NCBI GenBank assembly: GCA_964575225.1
Contig: CAZNQW010000001.1
Location: 1 to 61,391, forward strand
DNA: 61,391 nucleotides
Reading direction: 5' to 3'
Source of the DNA: CAZNQW01 sp964575225
GTDB lineage: Bacteria; Chloroflexota; Anaerolineae; JAAYZQ01
Shown: positions 51,488 through 59,864 of the stretch, one piece after another
Layout of the letters: the number at the start of each line of letters is the position of its first letter
Position numbering within the stretch: the first letter of the stretch is position 1
Position numbers and translations under genes: made by a program
The notes under the pieces: model-generated
Database searches by the model: none
Told to the model about the DNA's origin: nothing
Seen by the model: the letters and a program-made list of their open reading frames with translations, nothing else

Positions 51488-52867
51488 ATGGAAGATCGAC
51501 TGCCTTTTGGCTCAGAACTGATCGATCGAGTTGGTTGGCTGATCAATCTGCGCTGGCTGGCGGTTGCCGGTACACTGTTGGCCATCGGGGTGACAGCCGT
51601 TTGGTTCCCCGGCTCTCTCCCTTTTGGCACACTCCTGGTAATCACTCTAGCGATTGCCGCCTATAACGGCCTGTTTCGCGCCCATCTCAAGGCCATTCGT
51701 CGCACCCCTTTGGAAGAGGTACAGAATCGTCAGGCGTCCGGATCGGCCCTGGGCCAGATTGTCCTGGATCTCTGTGCCCTGATTGCCCTGGTCCACTTCT
51801 CCGGTGGGATCGAGAACCCGATGGTGTGGTTCCTGGTTTTTCACACCATCATCGCCAGTATTTTGCTGCCGCATGGGACCAGCTACTGGATCGCCGCCCT
51901 GGCATCCATCCTGCTTATCACCATGACGGGCCTGGAAGTTGGCGGTGTCTGGACTCACCATCACTTGCCCCTGCTGGGCGTCGAGTTGTATAGCGAGCCC
52001 GTCTACTTGCTGATATTTGTGGGCGGGCTGGTGTTGGTGTTGTTTCTGACCGCCTATCTGACCACCTCTATTGCCATCCGTTTGGGCGAGCGGGATCGGG
52101 AGCTGATGGACAGCAACCTGACCTGCCAGATCCGCAGCCAGGAGCTGGAAGAGCTCAACGACCGGCTTCGCCGCGTCGACGAGGAGCGGACGCGGTTTAT
52201 GGTGCTGGTGACCCACGAACTGCGGGCGCCCATCAGCACTATCTACAGCGCGCTGGAACTGGCCCTTTCGGGCGTGGCCTCGGCCGAAAAGACCCGCGAC
52301 GTGCTCGAGCGGGCGCAAAAGCGGGCGACCGAACTGCTGGACCTGATCCGCGATCTCCTCAACCTGACGCGCATCCGGGAACAAACGACGACGCGCGACC
52401 AGGCCGAGGAGGTACAGGTGGATGATCTCCTGCGCGAGGTTGCCGGATTCATGAAGGTGGAAGCCGAGGGCAAGGGGTTATCCCTGGAGGTGGACATTGC
52501 CCCCGATGTAGCCCCAGTGCAGGCCCTGCCCAATCAAATCAAACTGGTGTGGACCAACCTGCTGAGCAATGCCATCAAGTATACCGAATCGGGCGGAAGG
52601 GTGTGGGCCTCTTTGACGCAGGATGACGAAAAGGTGCGCGGCCAAGTCCGTGACACCGGTATGGGCATGACCGCGGAGGATCTGTCCCACATCTTTGACG
52701 AGTTCTACCGAGCTGGGAATGCACGAAAGGTCAGCCCGCATGGCACCGGCGTGGGTTTGTCCATTGTGCAGCGCACAGTAGAGCATTGGGGCGGAACGAT
52801 CGAGGCCCAGTCCGAACCCGGTCGGGGGAGCACCTTCACCTTTGTGCTGCCCCGGGCCGATCGCTGA
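51488..52867 (+). CDS. Sensor histidine kinase with RegB/PrrB-like membrane domain
   Basis: A 459-residue kinase. Six membrane helices fill residues about 20-195; the loop between them carries FSGGIENPM (G106-M112), close to the GGxxNPF heptad that binds quinone in RegB/PrrB. A coiled coil (200-235) leads to the H-box VTHELRAPIS (H243) and the ATPase domain with N (NLLSNAIKY), G1 (DTGMGM), F (FDEFYRAG) and G2 (GTGVGLSIV) boxes. It may sense redox state through the quinone pool; Phe of the heptad is Met here, so the inference is moderate. Confidence 0.9.
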   Translation: MEDRLPFGSELIDRVGWLINLRWLAVAGTLLAIGVTAVWFPGSLPFGTLLVITLAIAAYNGLFRAHLKAIRRTPLEEVQNRQASGSALGQIVLDLCALIALVHFSGGIENPMVWFLVFHTIIASILLPHGTSYWIAALASILLITMTGLEVGGVWTHHHLPLLGVELYSEPVYLLIFVGGLVLVLFLTAYLTTSIAIRLGERDRELMDSNLTCQIRSQELEELNDRLRRVDEERTRFMVLVTHELRAPISTIYSALELALSGVASAEKTRDVLERAQKRATELLDLIRDLLNLTRIREQTTTRDQAEEVQVDDLLREVAGFMKVEAEGKGLSLEVDIAPDVAPVQALPNQIKLVWTNLLSNAIKYTESGGRVWASLTQDDEKVRGQVRDTGMGMTAEDLSHIFDEFYRAGNARKVSPHGTGVGLSIVQRTVEHWGGTIEAQSEPGRGSTFTFVLPRADR

Positions 52868-52985
52868 ACTCCTTTCCCGGGGAGGGGTCACGTTCTCCTC
52901 ATCGGCAAGGGGAACCTTTGTCCCCGCGGTTACGTCTCTAAATTGGTCAACCGTTTTATGTATGGCACAAACACAGGAGGAAAAG

Positions 52986-54446
52986 ATGATAGGCAAAAGG
53001 CGATGGCTGTTTTCGAGTGCTGCCATAGTGCTGGTGTTGAGCGCGCTGGTCTTTACCCCCGGGCTCTATCCGGCAGACCCGGTTTCCGCCCAGGGCGAGG
53101 GGGTCGAGCTGGCAGTCTATAACCAGAACGTGGCGTTGGTCAAAGATCACCGCAGCATGGATCTGTCCCAAGGATTGAACGAGGTGCGTTTTTCCGACGT
53201 GGCTGCGCAGATCGATCCGACCAGCGTTCACTTTCGGTCGCTGACCGACCCCGAGGGCACGGTCGTTTTGGAGCAGAATTACGAATACGACATCGTCGGC
53301 TCGGCCAAGCTGCTCCAAAAGTATATCGACCAGGAGATCAGCCTGGTCACCGAGGATGGGCAAACCTATGAGGGTACCTTGCTCAGTGGCAACGACGATG
53401 TGATCCTGCAGGCTGAGGAGGGCCAGGTGACGGTGGTCAAGCTGGATCAGATCAAAGAGTTCAGCCTGCCCGCCCTGCCCGAGGGATTGATCACCAAGCC
53501 GACCCTGGTCTGGTTGGTCGAGTCGGCCCTGGGCGATACCCAGAACGTAGAGGTGACTTACCTCACAAGCGGCCTCAACTGGTTGGCCAATTATGTCGTC
53601 GTTCTATCGGACGACGAGAAATCGCTGGACCTGAACGGCTGGGTCTCCCTCGATAATCAGAGCGGCGCCAGCTACCAGGATGCCAAGCTCAAGCTCGTGG
53701 CGGGCGATATCCACCGCGTCGAGACTCCCCGGTATGCCGCAAAGGAAGAGATGGCCTACGATATGGCCGTTCCTGCCGCCGCCCAGGTCGAGGAGCGGGG
53801 CTTTTTTGAATACCATCTGTACGAGATCCAGCGGCCCGTCACGGTCAAGGATCAGCAAACCAAGCAGATCGAATTTGTGGTGGGGACCGAGGTGCCCGCA
53901 GAAAAGTTCTTTGTCTACGATGGCTCCGACATGCGTTGGTGGGGGGCCTATGAGCCGATCCAGGACCCAGCCTACGGGACGGCCTCCAACGCCAAGGTGT
54001 CGGTCATGCTCGAGTTCAAAAACGCAGAGGATGGTGGATTGGGAGTGCCCTTGCCCAAGGGAACCTTGAGGGTTTTCAAGAGGGACATCGATGGCTCGAG
54101 CCTCCTGATCGGAGAGGATGCCATCGATCACACGCCCAAGGATGAGTCGATCCGCCTCTACATTGGCGATGCCTTTGACATCGTCGGCGAGCGCATCCAG
54201 ACCGACTTTCAGGTCGACTATGACGACGATTGGATGGAGGAGTCCTTCGAGATCACCCTGCGCAATCACAAGGACGAAGACATCGAAGTGCGCGTGACCG
54301 AGCACATGTTCCGCTGGAGCGAATGGAAGATCCTGGAAGAGAGCCACGAGCACGAAAAGATCGATGCCAACAACATCGAATTCCGGGTGCCGGTGGAGGC
54401 CGATGGTGAGGCCGTGGTGACCTACACCGTCCGCTACGAGTGGTAG
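52986..54446 (+). CDS. Secreted DUF4139-domain protein
   Basis: A 486-residue exported protein. A signal peptide covers residues 1-36 (cleavage after VSAQ-type sequence). The body is beta-rich and includes LTSGLNWLANYVVVL and LDLNGWVSLDNQSGASYQDAKLKLVAGDI, split here as two conserved parts of DUF4139 (the mucoidy-inhibitor/MuiA-like C-terminal domain). FRVPVEADGEAVVTYTV closes the protein. Function unknown. AGGAGGAAA precedes the ATG at 52986. An intrinsic terminator follows. Confidence 0.82.
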   Translation: MIGKRRWLFSSAAIVLVLSALVFTPGLYPADPVSAQGEGVELAVYNQNVALVKDHRSMDLSQGLNEVRFSDVAAQIDPTSVHFRSLTDPEGTVVLEQNYEYDIVGSAKLLQKYIDQEISLVTEDGQTYEGTLLSGNDDVILQAEEGQVTVVKLDQIKEFSLPALPEGLITKPTLVWLVESALGDTQNVEVTYLTSGLNWLANYVVVLSDDEKSLDLNGWVSLDNQSGASYQDAKLKLVAGDIHRVETPRYAAKEEMAYDMAVPAAAQVEERGFFEYHLYEIQRPVTVKDQQTKQIEFVVGTEVPAEKFFVYDGSDMRWWGAYEPIQDPAYGTASNAKVSVMLEFKNAEDGGLGVPLPKGTLRVFKRDIDGSSLLIGEDAIDHTPKDESIRLYIGDAFDIVGERIQTDFQVDYDDDWMEESFEITLRNHKDEDIEVRVTEHMFRWSEWKILEESHEHEKIDANNIEFRVPVEADGEAVVTYTVRYEW

Positions 54447-54474
54447 GCTCTTTGGCCTGAGGGGATGGGAATCG

Positions 54475-54520
54475 CGAGCCGGACGTCGGGCGGATGGCCG
54501 GATCTCCGGCTCGTTTCCTT
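54475..54520 (+). terminator. Intrinsic terminator after the DUF4139 gene
   Basis: A 9-bp stem CGAGCCGGA/TCCGGCTCG (54475-54483, 54505-54513) followed by TTTCCTT. Confidence 0.75.
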
Positions 54521-54562
54521 CATTCTGCAATACACCCTGATTCTCTCACCTCATAATCATAT

Positions 54563-54591
54563 TTGCATTCAGCGTGGATCTGTGTTATAAT
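54563..54591 (+). promoter_or_regulatory. Promoter of rpsO
   Basis: TTGCAT (54563-54568) and a perfect TATAAT (54586-54591), 17 bases apart. Confidence 0.78.
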
Positions 54592-54609
54592 GCTCACCGG
54601 TCGGGTTAG

Positions 54610-54629
54610 GCGCGGGGTGAACCCCGCGC
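54610..54629 (+). promoter_or_regulatory. Hairpin in the rpsO leader
   Basis: A perfect 8-bp stem GCGCGGGG/CCCCGCGC capped by TGAA, about 50 bases before the start codon. S15 binds structured RNA in its own leader in several bacteria, so this is a candidate autoregulatory site. Confidence 0.45.
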
Positions 54630-54677
54630 TCATCTATGCCAACTCGAAGATTCTGGATGGTAAGAAAGGATCGGGTT

Positions 54678-54947
54678 GTGTCTTTAACGAAAACGGAAAA
54701 AACAGAGATTATCCACAACTATAACGTGCATCCCAGCGATACCGGTTCGCCGGAAGTGCAAATCGCTCTCTTGTCGACGCGGATTAGCCAGTTAACAGAG
54801 CACCTCAAGGTGCACAAGCACGATGAGCACTCGCGGCGTGGCTTGTATAAACTCGTGGGGCAGCGACGTAGGCACCTGGCCTATCTCAAAAAGACCGATT
54901 CAGAGCGCTATCAACGAATTGTTGAGCGGCTCGGCTTGCGCAGATAA
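54678..54947 (+). CDS. rpsO: 30S ribosomal protein S15
   Basis: An 89-residue ribosomal protein, the standard length. The conserved TGSPEVQIALLSTRI, DEHSRRGLYKLVGQRRRHLAYL and ERYQRIVERLGLR parts are complete. It binds 16S rRNA in the platform of the small subunit. The GTG at 54678 has AAAGGA upstream and gives the family length; a longer frame exists but is unlikely. rpsO directly before pnp is conserved in many bacteria. Confidence 0.96.
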   Translation: MSLTKTEKTEIIHNYNVHPSDTGSPEVQIALLSTRISQLTEHLKVHKHDEHSRRGLYKLVGQRRRHLAYLKKTDSERYQRIVERLGLRR

Positions 54948-54976
54948 CTCACGGCAGCACGAACAAGCGTCTTGGA

Positions 54977-55026
54977 TTGGCCTATGGCCATGGGCATGCT
55001 GGACAGATGCCTGCGCCGTAGGCCAA
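54977..55026 (+). terminator. Hairpin between rpsO and pnp
   Basis: Arms TTGGCCTA (54977-54984) and TAGGCCAA (55019-55026) enclose further self-complementary sequence and are followed by GCTATATTTT. It may be a weak terminator or a processing site. Confidence 0.5.
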
Positions 55027-55080
55027 GCTATATTTTAGAATAGAAGGAAAAAGTACAGAGAAGGTGTGGGAGTCAGGAAT

Positions 55081-55127
55081 TGGGGAGTGGGTCCTGGTAA
55101 GGGACCCTCGCGAGGGCCCACTCCCCA
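55081..55127 (+). promoter_or_regulatory. Large hairpin in the pnp leader
   Basis: An 11-bp perfect stem TGGGGAGTGGG/CCCACTCCCCA, with an inner palindrome CCCTCGCGAGGG, lies 40 bases before the pnp start. In E. coli a leader hairpin cut by RNase III mediates pnp autoregulation; an analogous role here is inference. Confidence 0.5.
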
Positions 55128-55166
55128 GTCCCTGGACCCCGCCCCTCTCGGAATTTGGAGAGAAAA

Positions 55167-57377
55167 GTGAATAGTAAGAAAACGTATGTGGTCCAGTTTG
55201 GAAGCCAGCCGATTACCATCGAAACTGGCGAACTGGCAATGCAAGCAGGTGGAGCGGTCACCGTCCGATTGGGTGACTCGATGGTGTTGTGTACGGCGAC
55301 GTCCTCAAAAAAGCCCCGAGAAGGTATCGATTTCTTTCCCTTGACGGTGGATTTTGAAGAGCGGCTGTACGCTGCCGGGCGCATCCCGGGCAGCTTTTTC
55401 CGAAGGGAAGGCCGGCCCGCCGAAACCGCGATTTTGACCTCGCGTTTGACCGATCGCCCTCTGCGCCCCCTCTTTCCCAAGGACTATCGCAACGACGTTC
55501 AGATCATTGCCACGGCCCTTTCGTCGGACAGCCAGAACTATCTGGACATCCCGACCATCATCGGCGCCTCAGCGGCTCTGACGATCTCGGACATTCCCTT
55601 CGATGGGCCGGTGGGCGCCTGCCGGGTGGGGTTGGTTGGCGATGAGTATATCATCAACCCCACCGCCGATCAGATGCAGGAGAGCCTGATCGACCTGCGC
55701 ATGGCGGGCACGGCCGACGCGATCCTCATGGTCGAAGCGGGTGCCACCATAGTGAGCGAAGAAAAGATGCTGCGCGCCCTCCAGTTGGGGCACGAAGCGA
55801 TGCAGGGCGTCATCAATCTGCAAAAGCAGATGCAGGCCGAGATCGGCAAGGTAAAGCAGACCGACTATGCGGTGACGGTCATCGAAGAGCGGGACCGAGA
55901 GCGCATCGTGCAGCGCATCGGCAACCGCATCGCCGAAATGGTGGCCCAGCCGATGGACAAGAACGCGCGCAGCGAAGCCACCGACAGCTTGAAAAATGAG
56001 ATCGTGGGCTCCTTTGCCGAGGACGATAGCATCAGCCTGTCCGATGTCAAGAGCGTCTTTGAGGATGTGCTCAAGCGCGAAACCCGCAAGCTGATTCTGG
56101 AAAAGGGCCAGCGAGCCGATGGACGGAACACCAAAGAGATCCGCCCCATCTGGAGCAAGACAGGGCTTTTGCCCCGCGCCCATGGTTCGGGTCTGTTCAC
56201 CCGAGGCGAAACCCAGGTGATGAGCATCGCGACGCTGGGCACGCCGCGTGAAGAGCAAAGGCTAGACACGCTGCGGCCCGAAGACGCCAAGCGCTATATG
56301 CACCATTACAACTTTCCGCCCTTTAGCACCGGCGAAACCTGGCCAATGCGCGGCACCAATCGCCGCGAAGTGGGGCACGGGGCGCTGGCAGAGACCGCCC
56401 TACGAATGGTGCTGCCGGGAGAAGACGAGTTCCCCTATACCCTGCGCGTGGTGTCGGAGGTGCTCTCGTCCAATGGCTCGACGTCGATGGCGTCGGTGTG
56501 TGGCAGCACCCTGTCGTTGATGGATGCGGGCGTGCCTCTCAAGGCGCCGGTTGCCGGGATCGCCATGGGGCTTGTGACCTCGGGCGAGCAATACGCCGTG
56601 CTGAGCGACATCCAGGGCCTCGAGGATCATCTGGGCGACATGGACTTTAAGGTAGCCGGCACGCAGGACGGGATCACGGCCCTGCAGATGGACATCAAGG
56701 TCAAGGGGCTGCGCTACGAGGTTCTGGCCGAAGCCTTGGAGCAAGCGCGAGAAGGGCGGCTGCACATCCTGGGCAAGATGATGGAAACTATCTCACAGCC
56801 AAGGACCGAGCTATCGCCTTATGCGCCGCGCATCACCACTCTGCACATCGATCCAGAAAAGATCGGCAAGATCATCGGCCCCGGTGGCAAGATGATCCGC
56901 AAGATCCAGGAAGAGTGCGAAGTTCAGATCGATATCGAGGACGACGGCACTGTCTTTGTCGCCGCGGTCGATGGCCCTGGCGCGCAGAAGGCCATTGCCA
57001 TGATCGAGGCCCTGACCGAAGATGCCGAGATCGGCAAGGTCTATGTCGGCAAGGTAGTCCGCACCGAGAGCTATGGCGCCTTTGTCGAGATCATGCCGGG
57101 TGTGGATGGCATGGTGCATATCTCCCAGTTGGCCGACTATCGTGTCCCCTCGGTCGAGGAAGTGGTCCGGGTGGGCGACGAGGTAATGGTCATGGTGATC
57201 GATATCGACGGCGACAATGGCAAGATCAAACTTTCCCGCCAGGCAGTCCTGGAAGGATGGACGGCGGAAGAGGCCCGCGATCGAGATCGCAAAGGCTCTC
57301 CTTCCGGCGGCCCGCGGAACAATCGAGGGAGCGGTTCCTCTGATCGGGATCGACGCCCACCACGCCGCGATCGCTAG
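55167..57377 (+). CDS. pnp: Polynucleotide phosphorylase
   Basis: A 736-residue 3'-5' exoribonuclease that also polymerises NDPs. Two RNase PH domains flank a helical domain (first: FFPLTVDFEERLYAAGRIPG; second: KGQRADGRN and RGETQVMSIATLG), then a KH domain (IGKIIGPGGKMIRKIQEE) and an S1 domain (GKVYVGKVVRTESYGAFVEI). The C-terminus is an Arg/Gly/Ser/Pro-rich tail that may bind RNA. I use the GTG at 55167, preceded by GGAG; a TTG at 55155 is possible. It follows rpsO. Confidence 0.96.
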   Translation: MNSKKTYVVQFGSQPITIETGELAMQAGGAVTVRLGDSMVLCTATSSKKPREGIDFFPLTVDFEERLYAAGRIPGSFFRREGRPAETAILTSRLTDRPLRPLFPKDYRNDVQIIATALSSDSQNYLDIPTIIGASAALTISDIPFDGPVGACRVGLVGDEYIINPTADQMQESLIDLRMAGTADAILMVEAGATIVSEEKMLRALQLGHEAMQGVINLQKQMQAEIGKVKQTDYAVTVIEERDRERIVQRIGNRIAEMVAQPMDKNARSEATDSLKNEIVGSFAEDDSISLSDVKSVFEDVLKRETRKLILEKGQRADGRNTKEIRPIWSKTGLLPRAHGSGLFTRGETQVMSIATLGTPREEQRLDTLRPEDAKRYMHHYNFPPFSTGETWPMRGTNRREVGHGALAETALRMVLPGEDEFPYTLRVVSEVLSSNGSTSMASVCGSTLSLMDAGVPLKAPVAGIAMGLVTSGEQYAVLSDIQGLEDHLGDMDFKVAGTQDGITALQMDIKVKGLRYEVLAEALEQAREGRLHILGKMMETISQPRTELSPYAPRITTLHIDPEKIGKIIGPGGKMIRKIQEECEVQIDIEDDGTVFVAAVDGPGAQKAIAMIEALTEDAEIGKVYVGKVVRTESYGAFVEIMPGVDGMVHISQLADYRVPSVEEVVRVGDEVMVMVIDIDGDNGKIKLSRQAVLEGWTAEEARDRDRKGSPSGGPRNNRGSGSSDRDRRPPRRDR

Positions 57378-57388
57378 AGGCATATCTT

Positions 57389-57419
57389 GGGCGCCAGGCA
57401 TCTTTCAAACCTGGCGCCC
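57389..57419 (+). terminator. Hairpin after pnp
   Basis: A 10-bp perfect stem GGGCGCCAGG/CCTGGCGCCC followed by TATCTG; T-poor, so termination may be partial and lepB may be reached by read-through. Confidence 0.5.
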
Positions 57420-57444
57420 TATCTGCCAGTCGAGGTTTTCCTGT

Positions 57445-58017
57445 ATGGATGACGAGTTGAGGACCGGTGGAGAAACCACTCCCCCACGCCGTGGGGCGGG
57501 GATTCGGTTGCTGCACAATCTGCGCGAGGTACTGGAGACGGTCCTCCCCGCGCTTCTCATTGCCCTGCTGATCAATGTCTTTATCGGTCAGGCGACGCGG
57601 GTTGAAGGGCAAAGCATGGAGCCCAGCCTGCACACCAATCAGCGCCTGGTCGTAGAAAAGGTTTCGTACCGACTGCACGGGCCGGACCGTTTTGACGTGG
57701 TGGTTATCCGGGCGCCCGGTCAGGGAGACGATCTCCTCATCAAGCGGGTGATTGGGCTCCCCGGGGAGACCATCGAGATCCACGACGGGCACGTCTATAT
57801 CAATGGAGAACTCTTGAAAGAGGACTCGATCGCCCAGGAAACGCGACCTGGGCGGGAACCCAGTGTTCTGGTCCCTCCCTTGCACGTATTTGTCCTGGGC
57901 GATAACCGGAACCATTCCAACGATTCGCGCAGTTTTGGCCCCATCCCCATTGAGGATATCGTTGGACGCGCCTGGCTGTCGTATTGGCCGGCGGATACGA
58001 TCGGGTTGGTGCATTAG
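57445..58017 (+). CDS. lepB: Signal peptidase I
   Basis: A 190-residue membrane-bound peptidase that removes Sec signal peptides. One N-terminal helix (about 30-50) is followed by the catalytic serine S57 in GQSMEPSL, the lysine K100 in LIKRVIGLPGE and the GDNRNHSNDSRSFG box. The size suits Gram-positive-type SipS enzymes. The ATG at 57445 gives a short cytoplasmic N-terminus; no strong ribosome-binding site is visible. Confidence 0.95.
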   Translation: MDDELRTGGETTPPRRGAGIRLLHNLREVLETVLPALLIALLINVFIGQATRVEGQSMEPSLHTNQRLVVEKVSYRLHGPDRFDVVVIRAPGQGDDLLIKRVIGLPGETIEIHDGHVYINGELLKEDSIAQETRPGREPSVLVPPLHVFVLGDNRNHSNDSRSFGPIPIEDIVGRAWLSYWPADTIGLVH

Positions 58018-58065
58018 GTCCCACGTGCACCCGGGACGTCGGTGCCCATCTCTGAGTGAACGCCG

Positions 58066-59847
58066 ATGTCCCGTCAGGACCGCAGAGCTAGCATGGTCTC
58101 AACCGAGTGGAGCCGTACAACCAAGCGATTGGTCGTCGTAGGACTTTTCATCATCGTCCTTCTTCTGTTGTACGTCTTTCGCAGCTTGCTGCCGCCCATC
58201 ATCATTGCCATTGTCCTCGCGTACGTTCTAAAACCCTTTGTAGACGCGATTGAACGCCGAACCAGTCTTCCCCGCATACTGGCTGCCATCCTTGTGTTCC
58301 TGGTTCTGTTGATTTTCATCAGTATCATTCCCGTGACGATTGTGCCTTGGGCCGTAGAACGGGTGAACTGGCTCAATCGCAACGCGCAGCAGCTCATCGA
58401 CCAGCTCGTTGCCTTTCTTTCCCAACCCTTTTTCATCCTGGACTATGAGTTGAACCTGGCCGAGTTGATGGGGGATGTGCGCGGCGCCTTGCAGAATATT
58501 CTGGGCCCCTTTGCCACTCAAAGCGTCAGCTTGCTTCTCAACGTGGCGTCGAGCTTGTTGTGGACCCTGTCGATCTTTGTGATTTCGTTCTATCTGGTCA
58601 AGGACGCCGACCGATTCCGTGGGTTTTTGGATCGTCTTGCCCCCCCCAGTTATACCCAGGAATTCAAGCGCCTGCAAGAAGAGATCAACAAGGTTTGGAA
58701 GGCCTTTTTCCGAGGGCAGGTGCTGCTGGGTGTGGTCATCGGCACCGTGGTGTGGATCAGTATGACGATCGTGGGGTTGCCCAACGCCGGGTTGATGGGC
58801 CTGCTAGCCGGCCTGTTGGAGGTGATCCCTACCTTTGGGCCGATCCTGGCGACCATCCCGGCTCTGCTGATCGCCCTGATTCAGGGCTCAACCTACCTGC
58901 CTTTGAGCAACTTTGGGTTCGCCGTCCTGGTGACGGGGATCTATGTCATTATCCAGCAAACCGAGAACGCCTACCTGGTGCCCCGCATTATGGGGCGGCG
59001 GCTGCAACTCCATCCGGTGGTCGTCTTTATCGGTGTGTTGGCCGGGGGCTTTATGGCGGGCGCTATCGGCGTCCTGCTTGCATCTCCGGTGATTGCCACG
59101 TTTCGCGTGGTGTTTCTCTATATCCACGCCAAGCTGCTGAACGAAGCCCCCTTTCCACCCGAGATGGAAACCGGCGAGATCTATCCCGGCGAGATCGACG
59201 CCATCCTCTTTGACCTCGATGGGACCCTGATCGAGACGGACGATGACGCTGTCGAGACCTTGGCCCGCCGCCTGGCACCCATCCAAAGGCTGTTGCCCGG
59301 ACGGGACCCCAAGCGGGCAGCCCGGCACATTTTGATGGGGCTCGAAGGTCCGGCCAACAGCTTTTTGACGGTTCTGGACCGTTTGGGGCTGGATGACAAT
59401 TTGATGGCTGTGGCCGATCGGGTGGGCCAACTTCGGGGCCTTTCTACTCCGGCGAATTTTCGCCCCGTAGAGGGCACTCGGGATCTGTTGCAGGATCTGA
59501 GCTATCGGTATCATTTGGGCATTGTCACCACGCGCAGCCGACTCCAGGCCGAGGCCTTTTTGGAACAGCAAGGGCTCACCGATCTGTTCCAGGTGGTGAC
59601 TGGGCGCGAGGACACATTTCGCATCAAGCCCCATCCCAGTCCGGTGTGCCATGCCGCCGAGCAGTTGGGTGTTCCGGTGGAACGCTGCCTGATGGTCGGC
59701 GACACGCAAGTGGATATGTGGGCGGCGCGGGCAGCCGGCGCTCGGGCTGTGGGTGTCCTCTGTGGCTTTGGCAGTGAGAATGAATTGGAGCGGGCGGGCG
59801 CCAATTTGGTGGTCAAGACCACCGCCCAGCTCAGAGATTGGCTATAA
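58066..59847 (+). CDS. AI-2E family transporter fused to a HAD hydrolase
   Basis: A 593-residue fusion. Residues about 20-355 are an AI-2E/PerM-type permease with seven or eight helices and the family stretch LEVIPTFGPILATIPALLIAL shortened here to its two conserved halves (LEVIPTFGPI, ATIPALLIAL), plus LVPRIMGRRLQLHPV. After a short linker, residues about 375-593 are a HAD phosphatase with motif I LFDLDGTLIE (D383, D385), motif II VTTRSR, motif III RIKPHPSP and motif IV MVGDTQVDMWAA. Both parts look intact. The start at 58066 or 58093 (MVSTEW) is undecided. What is coupled to phosphate hydrolysis is unknown. Confidence 0.88.
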   Translation: MSRQDRRASMVSTEWSRTTKRLVVVGLFIIVLLLLYVFRSLLPPIIIAIVLAYVLKPFVDAIERRTSLPRILAAILVFLVLLIFISIIPVTIVPWAVERVNWLNRNAQQLIDQLVAFLSQPFFILDYELNLAELMGDVRGALQNILGPFATQSVSLLLNVASSLLWTLSIFVISFYLVKDADRFRGFLDRLAPPSYTQEFKRLQEEINKVWKAFFRGQVLLGVVIGTVVWISMTIVGLPNAGLMGLLAGLLEVIPTFGPILATIPALLIALIQGSTYLPLSNFGFAVLVTGIYVIIQQTENAYLVPRIMGRRLQLHPVVVFIGVLAGGFMAGAIGVLLASPVIATFRVVFLYIHAKLLNEAPFPPEMETGEIYPGEIDAILFDLDGTLIETDDDAVETLARRLAPIQRLLPGRDPKRAARHILMGLEGPANSFLTVLDRLGLDDNLMAVADRVGQLRGLSTPANFRPVEGTRDLLQDLSYRYHLGIVTTRSRLQAEAFLEQQGLTDLFQVVTGREDTFRIKPHPSPVCHAAEQLGVPVERCLMVGDTQVDMWAARAAGARAVGVLCGFGSENELERAGANLVVKTTAQLRDWL

Positions 59848-59864
59848 CGGGAAGCATCAGAGCG

